Assembly: GCA_958450365.1 (NCBI GenBank)
Contig: CAUEEP010000923.1
Coordinates: 124,001-188,000, forward strand
Source of the DNA: Mesorhabditis belari
Taxonomy: Eukaryota > Nematoda > Chromadorea > Rhabditida > Rhabditidae
Length of the DNA: 64,000 nt
Direction of reading: 5' to 3'
This document shows, piece by piece, positions 10,501 through 22,495 of this stretch. The notes beneath the pieces were generated by a model that saw nothing but the letters and a program-made list of their open reading frames with translations, did no database searches and was not told the origin of the DNA. Each line of letters starts with the position of its first letter. Positions within the stretch are counted from its first letter, which is position 1. Made by a program: the position numbers and the translations under genes.

Positions 10501-13500
10501 TTGTAGTGTGACAGTTCGTAATTTTTGTAGTTTATAGTGTCTTTAGCATAGTGCAAGTGCAGTAGGAACCAATCAAAGTGCAATAGGCTCGAGTACAGTG
10601 GAAATGCCGTAGCTAAAGCTGGTACCAAACACGACTACTAGTATAACAAGCTTATCAGCGAAAGTCCAATAAGAACCAAGCTCAATTTGATCAAGAAACG
10701 GTTTACCGACTCAAAACCAATCAAATCTGTAGTATCGTTAATTTTTACCAGTCCCCTGAAGTGAAACGCACTCATTAAGTACAAAACTAGACCCTGTAGG
10801 TAACTTTTCTTTGTTTCTTCGCTTTCTTTTCTCTGTTTTGCTCACCTATGCATGTGTGGATGAGTTAAGTGAAAAGAAAACCAAAAAAAACGAGGGATTT
10901 GTTGAGAGGGATGGCTTTTCCCCTTAAAAGAGCTCAACAGCGTGGGAATAGCTCGTCACATTTCTGTGTTAAACGAAAAAGATTGGGGGATTTGCACACG
11001 TTTCGACGAGCATTTCAAGCGAGGCTCGCGAGAATTCGAAATTTTCAAATCTCTTCACAGAAAAAATTTCCGCTAAAGCAATGCTCGAGTTATCGGGGTG
11101 GGAGGGGGAAATTCATAGTTTTTATGGACTTTCATCGAAAAATGAAGGGTTGGGTGGGGAAGCGTGAAATGCGAACGGGAAGTCCCCCAAGTCCTCCACC
11201 CTCAATTGCTCTCAAATGCCACAAATCTCAGTTTCACACAATCAAGGGGCGGGAAGTTTACTACAAATTTGTGAAGCTTTTAATCACTTGTACATAAGTC
11301 GTAACATAGTCAAATGTAAACTTGGCACAATCAGTGCGGAACGAATCTTTGATTGAAGCTAGACAACAACCTAATCTATCCAACTGCCGTTTCAACTTCT
11401 AATTGTAAGCAATGTAAACTTTGGAGTGTAATCTCTCTAGTTCGCCTACAGTATCCCAAAAGCGGCGCAAAAATGCAAAAACCTCGCACAGTATTCCAGA
11501 CTAGACCTTTGACTTTAGTCCATGACCCAATGCGATATCTGCGAGTCTAATTTTTGTCACAACGATCCTCCTTTTTGATATAATCAACTCCTACACCAGG
11601 ACATTTAACAAAGCAGCTCAAAAACGGAAGTTTGTAAAAGCAATCCCTCTTCACCGATACATCAATTCCCAGTCCATACGGATACAAATGCGCGTTTGTG
11701 GGAGACGTTTTTTGAAAAGAGAGAGTAAAAGAATGGATGGATGATCCCCTCGTTGCACTTTTTTTTCGAATCCTTTTCCCTTTTTGAGCAGGACTTGCGA
11801 CGTCGCAAAAATTTTAAGGAAAGGATGGGGAAAGCTGTGAAGAGGATTAAGAAGGGATGGAGGGAGAAGGAGGAGAAGGCACTAAACATCCACAAACAGA
11901 TTGCTCATTTTGTTAGAGGACAAGTGCGATCCCTTATTTCACGACGATGTCCTCAATGGGGGTGAGGTGAGGGGTGCATTTTTGCGCAAATGATAAGAAA
12001 AATTCTTGGGTTAGACCGTTTAGTGTTGGGTTTAATGCGTTATAGTAAAAAATAGAGTATATTCCTCTCGATTAATGCGTTTTCTAAAATGCACCTATTT
12101 GAGAAAAGTACCGTAGTCAAACTGCCAGCTTCCACTCGATCAGCCCAATTTTGGTATCATTGAGTGAGCATTATAATTTCTCATCGAATGATATCAAAAT
12201 CGGACGTCCTAAATGTAACCTAGCCGTTTGACTTTTCTCAAATAGGTGCATTTTAGAAAACGTATTAATCGAGAGGAAAACACTCTACTCAAAACGGTTA
12301 ATGGTGAATGAAGGGAAGGGTTTTTAGATTCTAAGGATTCTAGCTAAGTGGCTTCAACAACATCTAGATTTTACAGCAGTAATTTGCAAAATGCAAAACG
12401 CAATTCGGGAAACCTCCATCTTTCCAAAGCAGTCCCATATCGGCCAGCCAATCATCGAAATCCTTGTCACTCTTGATCGCGAGTTTGGAACATTCTCTTA
12501 AGAGGCTAAATGCCTTCAATTCAAGCCTAGCCGCCGCTGCTAAACCTGCTTGCGCCATACACTACAGAAAAACTTAAGAAAAGTTACAAAACTGAGAAAA
12601 AGGCGTCAAAAAATAGAAAAATATCGAAGCCCCATGTGTAATAACATCAAAATAACAAAAAAAAATCATAGTTTGAAAATATCACCAATCGACTTAGCAT
12701 CATCAAAAAACCCCCCAGTGTAAAATTTCAATATCTCGAGACGAGTTTACACAGATTGAGAAACGAAACAAGACGAGTTTAGAAATTTAAACAAGAAACA
12801 CGGGCGGAACAATATAACGGGAAGGGAATGTAGGGAGAAATATGATTTTATGCTCTTTCAGGATGCACCATTTTTGTTCTGTAACAAAAAGTATTCAGCT
12901 GGAGTGTTTGGATTATAGGGTGGCTGAACTACCGTAGGCTTGGGAAAGTGTATAAAAGGAGAAAATTTAGCACAAATTTTCATTCTGGTTCAATCGTTAG
13001 CAGAGTTTCTAGTTTAGTATAAGATTCTGCTCATTCGATAAACCATCACCCTGAAATTTCGGAGTATAAAATACTATTTTGTGCTATGAGCGCTAGAAAT
13101 AGCGTAATGAAATAAAGCTTTCGAAGCAAAGCACAAAAGATAACCTTAAAACGCGCTACAAAAAGGAAGATAGATTTTGCAAAAGGAGGAAGAAAACTTA
13201 AAAAACGGACAACATTCACGATTGAATGCAGAAAAATGAAAAAAATGACAAAAAAAAACTATTTTGTGATTTTGTGCGGGTACGGTAGCGCATCCACGCT
13301 TTAGAAAGCGCGCCGCACCGCTTTCGCGCCAGTCCCTTAAAATCGCACGTCAAGCCATATTTCAAAGCCCAATTCAAAGTTTTAGGCCAATTCAACAGTA
13401 AGATTGAAATGCTAGAAAAAGCCAAATGCATATTTGGCTTTTTTTGCCAACCTTGGTTACTCGTCCTACCAAACCTGCCAACCTTGGTTACTCGATTTTT

Positions 13501-16500
13501 CCATTGAACAACAATCCTCGCTTCTATTTAGATAAACTAAACAGGTACTTGACCAATCTAAATCATTTTTACCCATCCTAGCAAAGCTGGCATTGCCTCA
13601 ACTCAAAAATAGATTTCTTCCAATATCAAGCTCATGTCAGTTCAACTACTTCCCCGCATGAGTCGGCGTGTTGTTCCTCAGAAATTCGTTCCACTTGTCT
13701 TGCTCTCGCTGTGATGAGAGGAAAACACTGACCCTTTTTTTTTCTTATATACATAAAAGAGAAGGGAGTGAGGGTTCCCTGGGGACAAATTGCACCCACA
13801 TCTCTCTCTCTTTGGCCAGCATTTTCATTTAAACTCGATCACTTTTATCTCAAAGGAAAACGCTTTGCTTGAGTAATCCGAAGAAGAAGAAGAAAAGGAT
13901 AGGGTCAGAGTGGCCCATTTTAGTGAAATCTTTATGGGGATTGGAAGGGGTAAAAATAAATGAATTTGCAAAAGCAATAAATGCAAAAGCGTCGTGTTCA
14001 ATGTAAACTTACTTCATAATATTTGTAAAGAATTTTTAGGTATATTATGATAGTTAAACAGTACGATAGCTTTTTCTAAAGTGAAAGCAAAATTATGGCA
14101 TATCTTTACTATTGTGTTTCCTAAAACGTGTCAACTTTTGAAAACTATTGTGCTTGAAAAACCTTGCTGCAGGCTTAGCTCTTAATAAGTTTAGATACTT
14201 TACCTAAAGAAACCTATCTAAACGAAAAGACTTATTCATCTAATACCAATCAATTAATTAATTAATCCATCTTTTCAACCTCCACTTGCTGAAAAAAATT
14301 TCTCAGTGATAATTTGAAAGTGGTTGGACGTGGATGCTTCTTGAGGAGATTCCCTTCAGTGCGAAGGAATTATCCATTCATTGGGAGGTTGAAGAGGGAC
14401 TCCCCCTTTCCCTTCATTGTTTTCTCCTTTCCAATACTTCACTCATCTACTCGTCACCCCTTCTTAGCAAAAAAAAAGCTTCTGAAAATGTCTCTAGAGA
14501 AACCAGTGAGCTTTTTCTTGGAATGAAAAGACGGGGAAGTTATGTATCCATAAGATAGTTGAGTAGAACACTTCTGCAATGATGGTCAAGATCTGACAGG
14601 GATCAAGAAGTGTAGAGTTGGCTTTGGCCAAACTAGACTTTGGCTTTGGTCAGACCAGGCTTTGGCTTTTGCCAAACTCCAAGCCATCTTTTGCTTTAAT
14701 CAAAGATCTTTAACCTAAGACTTTTGTCGGTATCTTTTTACAATAACCTCAAACTATCGATGAACATGCTAAAATGTTGCTTTGATGATAGATGTGTGAC
14801 TCAATCTCTTTCCCAAATCCAATCCAACTAGAAAATCTCTTCTCGTATCCCTCCAAACCGAGCCATGAGTGCAAATCGGATTCTAATTGAACTGGAGGTC
14901 TTAAAATGAAAGTTTCGTTCGTAAAAGAGCTCCATGCAAGAAACGAAAAATTTTATTAGTGTGGTCTTCGAAAAATCGAACAAAATAGCATTTGGATTTC
15001 GGGATTTGGCCTTAATCAAACCGAAAATGAACAGATCTACTTCTAATGCCGCTAAAGTTTTGTTTTATCTCTAGAACTTGCTAAATTTATCCTCAATTTG
15101 ATCAGCTCAGCTCAGTTAAGAGAGTAAAGATGAGTGGGAAAAGAAAGAAAATCTCTGATGAAACAAAAAAGATCGAAAAGATGAGTGAAAATCGAATTTC
15201 ACGCCTTTCTACTCACTTTCTAATTCACAAGTCGAGTCAATTTCCTCGAAAAAACAAAACATCATCGAAAAGTGGATTTCACGAGAAGCACGTTCACAAA
15301 AACATTATAAATAAACTAAACATAAACATAAAAAAGTTAAAAATGACCGGAGTGGGACAAATGCGACCTTTTTTTTGCGCACCCGGACATTTGCGCACCT
15401 TTTTTTCCGCCTTGCCCATTAGCGCACCTTTTTTCGCGTTTTAAAAAGCTCTAAAAGCTAATATTAACCAATTTCTATTCCAAAAGTTGTTTTTCTAGGT
15501 AATTTTAGGGCGTAGAATCGAAATTTTGGCATAACAGAGCGTGTGGAACCAATTTGAAAGACAAAACGGCTAGGTCAAATTACAGAAAATTGTTGATTTT
15601 TCTCTTTGTATAACTCGGTCCGTTTGTTTCCACAAGCTCTGATATGTCAAAATGTCGATTCTACGCCCTAAAATTACCTAGAAAAACAACTTTTGGAATA
15701 GAAATTGGTTAATATTAGCTTTTTAGAGCTTTTTTAAAACGCGAAAAAAGGTGCGCTAATGGGCAAGGTGCGGAAAAAAAGGTGCGCAAATGTCCGGGTG
15801 CGCAAAAAAAGGTCGCATTTGTCCCACTCCCATCAAAATGTTAAACAATCAAAATGCTAAACAATCAAAAGCTAAAAGCTTATTCGCATTTGTCCCACTC
15901 CCAAAGTGACTAAAAAAGATAAATTTTAAAAATTTCATTTTTATCTGACCACTTGTGAATCATTATCAAAAATGGAGTTGTCAAATGCAGATGAGCAAAA
16001 ATTGGCATAACGTGATGAATCCAATGCTTGAACTCTAAATAGACGAGGGAAAAGCAGAAAAAAAAATTGAATAAGGGATAAGGAAAGTATTTCTATAAGA
16101 AAAAATTATCTAAAATTTGAAGAATTGAAACAATTTATAATCTAAAAGCAAAACAAAAGAAATAGTCAGTAATTTTGTTTTCAGACAAGCCAACTGATGT
16201 GAAAGTGCAAATGTACATCGAGGGAATGTCGTCATTTCGGGCACAAAGCATGGTTAGTTTCAATTTTATCGAGAAAAGCTCTGAAATGAGATCGAATAGA
16301 TTTCGTTAAAATTTTTCGGAAATTTGTTAAATTTTAAAATTCTTTTCCATTTTAGGATTTCCAAATCGACATTTATTTGCAAGAGATGTGGGTGGATGAG
16401 CGATTGAAGCACAACAACACGAAAAGGATTCTAATAAAAGATCCCAAATTGTTCAGGTAAGAGAAGTGGCTTGTCGATCGGAGACTATCGTAAAGTCTAG

Positions 16501-19500
16501 GGCTTAAAACCATAACAAACTAAGCTTACCATAACAAAAACTAATCTACCATAATTCAGCTTGATCTGGCATCCCGATTTGTACTTTGCGAACGCGAGAA
16601 CGGCCAGCTTTCACGAGGTGAGAGAATGAAGTGAATGAAAAATTAATTAAAATCAATTAATCAATCATTTTCCACTCAAGTCTATTCATCTGACGATTCG
16701 AGCAATTAATATTTTAACCAATTCAGGTAACTATGCCAAATTTTCTCGTTTGGATCTACCCCAATGGGACGGTTTGGTACGACTGTCGAGTTTCCGGGTC
16801 GATTTTGTGCGCCCAAAATCTAGGTATCCATTTTTCTAAAGAAACCAATGATCAAACATCATCAAAAGAGATCTTAGACCTTTTCTCAGCTCCCCAAAAA
16901 CTGATCTTCTTATAAGATACGCGTTCAATGTTCACTTTTCAGCCAAATACCCTCTTGATCGTCAAATGTGCTATCTTCGGATACTTTCATGTAAGTTCTC
17001 TATGTTTATTAAATGTTAGATCACCATGCATCATATAAGCACAATTTAGAAAGCTTTCTCAGCTATGACACATCAGGAAAATAATAAATAGCATAAAATT
17101 ACGACAATTGCGACAAGTTTCCCAGGAAAAACCCGTTAACTGAAAGACTTGAACAAAATAAAAGTAAGATAAATAGTAAAAATATTAATTTAAAAGATTT
17201 CATGGCTTGAGATCCGGATCGAAGCGACGGGTGAGACAATGATTACAGCGATTTCCAGCGATTGAGTGACTAAGTTGACGGATCTTCTCGTATGCGATTT
17301 CATACTCATCTGTGGTTGAAGGATCTAAATTAAAAGCTTAAAACTTTCAGATTTTATTTTCCTAGTTGAAAACTTCAATTGCCCCGGGATTTATCAGCTT
17401 CGTCATATCAGCTCTTACATAACTTATTCCTAGTTGAAAAATCTTAAACCAAAGCAAAATTTTGTGAAACTTACGGGTCGGAATGAACATAGATTTTGTC
17501 AGCACAGACGATCCTGCCGCCTTTTGATTTGCTGGAGGCACGTTCACTCCAGAATTTAACAATGATCCACGCATCGATTTGGAGCCGGCTATTGACGGAG
17601 TTTTCGATGGCACTGATGTTTGTAGGGGCTAAATATTAAATTTTTAAAAACAAAATATGTAAGAGTAACCCTTGAAACTGATGGAGAAGCGGTGGTTAAT
17701 CCCGGGATTTTCCGTTTAGCCGTCTTCTCGTATACCCCACCATCAGCATCTAGAGGAGTCATTGTACAAATTAGATTAATTGCAAGGTTTTAATTACAAA
17801 AGCTAATTCTCTGCGTTGTTATGGAAACAATAGTCATAGAAAAACAATTATTTATCAGCAATCGTTCAAAATACTCACCTATACCGTTCCTTCCAAAAGT
17901 GAAAATGGTTGTTCTGAATCTGATGGTGCGCTGATTTCCGGCCGCATGTTGTTCAATGGCCCTTGCCGTCACCGTGTCATTATTTTTAATTTCCTGAAAA
18001 GAACTAAAGGATATTTGAAAGAAAAAACATACATTGTTCAGATTTTTCGACGGCGGTCGGAAAGTGTTTCGAGTGGCATAGACCGTTTCCTAAAACAAAA
18101 GAATAACAGTAATAGAAGCAAAGCAACCTCACCTTTTTGCCTCCGCAGTTGGGTGACTCGATATAGGCAAACTCTCCTTTCGAATCAACGCTAATAATCT
18201 AAAATTATCTCAAATCACTAAGAAACAAAATCGAACCTTTCCGACACAATCGCAAATTTGCGGCTTTTTGTGCCATTTGGCTGACATGGCTTTATGAGTG
18301 ATCCCCGTGAACGACAAATCTGGGCCCTGAGTATTAGATATTGGATATAATCGGTTAAACAAGTAAACAAGTAAATTTGGCTGACATAAAACTATAACTT
18401 TCCAGCTTTTATAACAGTTTGTACAGAAACGCTACAAATCTTAAAAACCAGTTTCCATGACCACCCGCCAAATGCAATTTACTTCAATTTTTTCAATTTC
18501 ACTCCAGGGTGAAAATTTTCAGCTTTAAACGCTAAAAAGTATATGACAGACGGGCGCACTGACGTTTTATAAATATTGGCTTACGCTTACGGATTTATAA
18601 GCTTACGCTTATAAATATTGGCTTACGGAAAACGCTCACTTCGTTCGCGTTTTTCGATGGCGACGCTCTTTCTTTCAAATGACTAAAACTACCATAACCC
18701 ATGTTAAGCCTCGCCCCTTTTTAAAAATGAACCTAAAAATCAGATTCCCCATAGCTGAAAACGCCCGAGAGCAAAATATCGCGCGCAAAAGCTGAATACT
18801 TTGCCTTTTAACCGATAGAGCAAACGTAATTACGGACTGTCGCGTTTGCGCACAGACAGACAAACAGACAGACGTCTTTTCTGCTTTATATATAGTAGAT
18901 ATAAAACTAACAGGTTCCCATTTTCGCGCTGTCACCTGCACCAAATCGCCATTGTTTACGACTTTTGCGTGTTTCACGATTTCAATCGGCACATAAACCG
19001 AATAGGCAACGTTGCTGTTTTCTGACTAAAATGCGCGTAAACATTTTAAACAAAATACCCAACTTTTAATCTTAAAACTAAACCCTACTTTTAATTTGAC
19101 GACCCAATATTTGTCGTTTGCGAAAGCGATTGCGCCAATGCCCGAAATCTCTTCACTCATAACACTGAAAAAGAAACATTAGTTGAGTTTTACCGTGTCA
19201 AAAAAAAATAAAAGATGAGCTGGGCTGGAAATGCATGAAAGTCACAATGCTTACGCGATGAAATTTGAAGAAAAGACTACACACACGCAAAAAAATGGCC
19301 GGGTCAGGTGAAAGAGAAAGATAAAGAAGAAAACGACAGAAATCTTCTTCCAATTGACAAAATGATTTAGACGCTTACGATAATGAGCAACTTATCGTTT
19401 CATGGAATGGAGATAATCCGATTGAAGTTAATAAGGTGATCAAAAAATAGGTATCAGTATAATATTTTGATCTCAGGAGATTCGAATGCCAGACATGCGA

Positions 19501-22495
19501 TTACGAGACATTAAATGGCGTGTGAGAAATGATCCTTATGCTACAGGTTGGTCTTACTAGTACCAAGGGCTTTTTACACAAAAATCAACTAGTCCTGTTG
19601 AGCAATTCTTCACTCTTCACTTCCAGGTGTCTGGTCATGTGCCTTAGCCGAATTCTACGTGGATCGCGAGATTCTCCATCATGTCATCCAATCCTACATC
19701 CCGACAACACTAATCGTCATCATTTCGTGGTTCTCTTTTTGGTTAGACGTTGAAGCAGTGCCTGGTAAAAACCGGATCTTATTTGATTGATGATGAGGAA
19801 ACAAAAGTTCAGGTCGAGTTTCTCTTTCAATCACCACTCTTCTCACATTGGCTACACAAAGCTCAGCCGCTAGGATGGCCCTGCCGCAGGTATAACGAAT
19901 TATTTTTCCAATTCTCTTTTGGCGTCACCCCTTTGAATGCCGTGCGCCATTCACGTCCCCGCACAGCGCACTGTTGATCACTTTTCGTGAAGCATTATGG
20001 ACGAAGACTTACAAAAATGAACTGAAAGCTAACTTACTAACAGAGATGCAGCAAAAGCCTGTTACTTACTTTAGGTACATTAAGATCTTTCAGGGTAATA
20101 AAATAAGCAAAATAAAACTCAATGGTTGAAACTCTTTGCAGGACATAGGCGCCGGTGTTGCAATCGACGATGAAGTAAAGAAATTCAAGATCTCTTTTTT
20201 TCGATATGCACCCTCGTATTTACACCTCGTGAACGCACCCTACCCCAACAAAAAAAAAACAGAAAACAAACTTTTGCCGAAAAAGCAAAAGCTCCTTTTT
20301 GAAACTTTTCCAACTATCCTTTACGTTCCACGCAAGCCAACGACCACAGCCTTTTTAAGTTTTTTTTTCTCTAGTTAATTTTTTCCTTTTACTAATGAAC
20401 ACACCAAAATAGGATATCCTTTTTCTTTTATTTTCGAATTTTTTTCAAATTTTCAACAGTGCGCTTAAAGAGGTTGTGGTGCTCTCCGAAAGATGAGAGA
20501 TTCTTTTGCGGTGTTAGTTCGCTCCGAGAATATTCATTAGGCTTTTGTGATCAAGTTCGACTCTGTTATTGAGTCTAGAAAAGCATTTAGATCACACTCA
20601 AGATTCCCCCCACCGAAAACCAACTTGTTAAGTGATTCGTCCGATTTGCAGTGGCCAACGCCTACATTAAAATGCTAATCTATAGAAAGCCACAGCCTCT
20701 ACAGCGCTATTAATGGATAATAAACTCAAAGAAAAAAACCTTCTATAGGCATCCTACGTGAAAGCTATCGACGTGTGGATGGGCGCTTGTATGGCTTTCG
20801 TTTTCTCGGCGATGATCGAATTCACCGTTGTCAACTATTGCACAAGACGAAAACAAACAAAGAAAAATCGCGAGGTTGAGTGAAAACTAAATCAAAAAAT
20901 ATATCCATTATAGGCTCGAGGTCTAACGCAACAAATTCAAGACCTAGTACGAGATTATCGCGAGAAAAGGGAGGCTGAAAAGAATGTAAGTATTTTCTGA
21001 AAGAATATAAGTATTTCTAAGTATCTTCTCACTTTTAAATGTTTCAGCAAGCCCCAAATCCCGTCTACGAATGCTCGTTGATCAACGGTGATTCGGGTTC
21101 AACAACGGTGCTTGCAAAGAGGCAAATCCGAGAAATGAATCAAGCTCCATATTTCTTTCAAAGAAACATCCTACCATCAACGAGGAGAAAAAAGCTAGAA
21201 GAGAGGTAACGAATAAGAGTCAAAAAAACTCTCATGTAAATCCATCATCAACGATTCTTCACTGATAACACTTCTTTTGATCTAAATCTAAATCTAAACT
21301 CAATCCAATACAAGAAACTAAATAACTCCCTCTTACCTTATCAACTTATATCCATCCAATCTCATAATAATTTCCATCAAAATCCAACTTACCCCACCCA
21401 TTATTAGTCCATCAAGTCCGACGACAACGCCAAAGAAAACCGGGCGTCAAATGAGGCAAGAGAGGTAGGTAGAAAAGGATGCACAAAAGATCTCAGATCT
21501 CGATGTCCGGTAGACGAGAGAAATTCCCTCGTTATCGATAGCTTTTCCTTAGCGTGCCATTTTCAACATTTTTCCCTCTCTCACTTCCCACCTATCCGCG
21601 TTGCTCCCAATCAAAGCATGGCCGTGTTTTTTTTCCCCTCCCATCTTGCAAGCAACGATATGCTAACCTTTTTTTTACCCAGTTTGCGTGAAACCTCTCT
21701 AAACCGTGAACTAAAAAAAAAAAAGAAACGAAAATAGAAAATTCTCATTCTAAATATGGTCCTCTTAGCGCCACGGCTCGAACTCGCTCGAAACTCGAGG
21801 AAAGGTAAATACAAAATCGTGCATATAGAAACGCTGATATCTAGCCGGTTTTTGCGAAAAAAAAAATAATGACAATCCTTTTCCAAATAGCTACACGTTC
21901 TTGAAACGAATAACCAAAGCATTCCTAAATGCATGAATTTTCCCCCCTTTACCCAGCTTTTTTTATAAACGGTTCAACGTTTTGGATCTCTTTTTCTAAA
22001 GCATACGACTAGAGTCGACTAGAGTAGAGTCGTTATTGTCCCAAACAAATTCGGCTTTTTTTTTCGCTTGCTTAAGGTATTTTGTTCAAGCTTAATAAAG
22101 TTGGCTTCTAAAGAGCACAAAAAAGTGTGAGCAAGTTTAACAAAACTAACCACGAATTTAGTTTGAGACAATCGTAGATCCAAAAAAATCTAGTGAAATC
22201 TTGTTGATTGTTTTCAAAAAAAACAATAGGCATGGCAATAACGTCTTCCTTTTTTTTATTTAAAGGGCATGACGCAAATTTTCCTATTTGACGCATGAGT
22301 GAAATCAATAATCACGGGATGAAATCAAAAACCCAAATTTTCAGAATCAACCGAGTCGAGGAGAATCGCAAATACGCGCAAATGATCGACCGGAAGAGTC
22401 GAGTGTATTTCCCGCTTGCTTTCATTATTTTCAACCTTATCTACTGGGTCTACTATCTATACTTTGCCGATGATCACATTGACGCCATCGAGTAG
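7559..22495 (+). CDS. Cys-loop ligand-gated ion channel, glycine/GABA/glutamate-gated chloride-channel type
   Basis: Eighteen exons join in phase to 558 residues: 7559-7642, 7977-8063, 8355-8538, 16185-16252, 16356-16456, 16560-16617, 16727-16823, 16943-16990, 19371-19435, 19477-19546, 19627-19764, 19813-19889, 20749-20874, 20914-20985, 21048-21205, 21408-21464, 21769-21804, 22345-22495. The extracellular domain has IYLQEMWVDERL, then LIWHPDLYFANARTASFHE, and the Cys-loop C-x13-C (CAQNLAKYPLDRQMC). M1 is IPTTLIVIISWFSFWLD, M2 RVSLSITTLLTLATQS, M3 AIDVWMGACMAFVFSAMIEF, and M4 FPLAFIIFNLIYWVYYLYF near the C-terminus. The M1-M2 linker reads VPGR where most anion channels have PAR. The ligand cannot be told. 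The N-terminus is odd: about 60 residues precede the hydrophobic leader (FLHIIYSFILLNS), so the real start may be further downstream. Intron 3 is 7.6 kb; intron 8 holds an antisense gene. Confidence 0.85.
8090..8158 (+). repeat. (TATCTA)n microsatellite
   Basis: About 11 units of a 6-bp TATCTA repeat, some with TTTATC variants, lie in receptor intron 2 directly after exon 2. Confidence 0.9.
9314..9380 (-). repeat. tRNA-like dispersed repeat, copy 1
   Basis: On the minus strand this has an A-box-like GTGGCTCATTGATGGAGC and a B-box-like GGGTTCGAAAGCC, with an anticodon-loop-like CCGGCAA (would-be anticodon GGC) closed by TTCGC/GCGAG. The T arm pairs poorly. A second copy at 55507-55576 shares not only the tRNA-like part but also about 45 bp beyond it (ATCCCA...TATGCCTTA), so this is a dispersed repeat containing a tRNA-like unit and not a single functional gene. 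Confidence 0.55.
10384..10507. repeat. Small foldback element
   Basis: The left arm (CTACAAACGCTTCTAA... to TTGACATGA) is complementary to the right arm ending GAGAAGCGTTTGTAG, with a short AT-rich loop. It lies in the large receptor intron. Confidence 0.75.
12053..12287. repeat. Foldback element, family B (short copy)
   Basis: The arms start AGAGTATATTCCTCTCGATT and end with the complement AATCGAGAGGAAAACACTCT; TAATGCGTTTTCTAAAATGC follows in the left arm. The centre reads GATATCATTCGATGA-like sequence as a shorter palindrome. The outer arms resemble the tips of the 41.1-41.96 kb element (AGAGTGTGTTCCTC ... GAGGAACACACTCT, and an internal TAATGCGTTTT...AAAACGCAC). Confidence 0.75.
12364..12558 (-). 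CDS. Possible small antisense gene, 64 aa, unrecognised
   Basis: The frame begins MAQAGLAAAARLELKAFSLL and contains SDKDFDDWLADMGLLWKDGG before a stop at 12364. Its composition is more protein-like than nearby chance frames, with balanced charged residues and a DDWLADMGLLW stretch. The ATG is three bases after a TTTTTCTGTAG acceptor-like sequence, suitable for trans-splicing. It could instead be an exon of a longer gene, or chance. No family is recognised. Confidence 0.3.
   Translation of the reverse strand: MAQAGLAAAARLELKAFSLLRECSKLAIKSDKDFDDWLADMGLLWKDGGFPNCVLHFANYCCKI
15349..15830. repeat. Long foldback element, family A copy 1 (482 bp)
   Basis: A near-perfect palindrome: it starts GGAGTGGGACAAATGCGACC and ends with the complement. 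Each arm carries two T7-T8 tracts separated by GCGCACCCGGACATTTGCGC, then about 170 bp of complementary sequence that includes TAGGTAATTTTAGGGCGTAG. The loop is around 15570. A stray terminal fragment (CGCATTTGTCCCACTCCC) lies at 15885-15902. It contains no reading frame of note, so it is non-autonomous. Two more copies lie at 37779 and 46099. Confidence 0.9.
16815..18338. repeat. Donor half of an inverted segmental duplication
   Basis: This segment is repeated in reverse orientation at about 38091-39497 with high identity. It covers exons 3-9 of the nested gene, its 3' flank, and reaches into receptor intron 7, just short of the end of receptor exon 7 (last shared bases near 16815). The copy lacks about 140 bp (roughly 16945-17085), which is where receptor exon 8 lies. 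Confidence 0.9.
17200..19160 (-). CDS. Unrecognised 282-aa protein nested antisense in a receptor intron
   Basis: Nine exons join in phase: 19089-19160, 18936-19025, 18237-18326, 18133-18198, 18033-18089, 17879-17993, 17670-17749, 17475-17628, 17200-17324. The N-terminus is MSEEISGIGAIAFANDKYWV; later parts read SAKWHKKPQICDCVGKIISV and KGEFAYIESPNCGGKK. Two segments (about residues 5-54 and 82-150) have alternating short hydrophobic strands ending in NNGDLVQ and NNDTVTARA, reminiscent of small beta-barrel (OB or cold-shock-like) folds, but this is only an impression. A Ser/Pro/Lys-rich linker follows, then a helical tail with RCNHCLTRRFD. No signal peptide or membrane helix is seen. The gene lies wholly in receptor intron 8 on the opposite strand. 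Seven of its nine exons are copied at 38.1-39.2 kb. Confidence 0.75.

Larger units (their letters stand above)
8539..16184. other. 7.6-kb intron of the Cys-loop receptor, repeat-rich
   Basis: The intron holds a tRNA-like repeat (9314-9380), a small foldback (10384-10507), a 235-bp palindrome (12053-12287), a possible small antisense gene (12364-12558), a TATAAAAG motif at 12951-12958 with no gene assigned to it, a partial duplication of GCCAACCTTGGTTACTCG near 13448 and 13475, a GGCTTTGG-rich repeat tract near 14617-14680, and a 482-bp foldback (15349-15830). The rest (for example 10600-12000 and 13500-14600) shows no supported exon. It is assigned as intron because exon 3 (ending in phase 1) and exon 4 join to a continuous N-terminal receptor domain. 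Confidence 0.6.

Noticed and set aside
13216..13431. 71-aa minus-strand frame
   Set aside because: Phe/Ser runs from T tracts and no motif; overlaps a GCCAACCTTGG repeat region.
15349..15902. Spaced repeats as a possible CRISPR array
   Set aside because: The repeats are two arms of a palindrome, not direct repeats with unique spacers, and the genome is eukaryotic.
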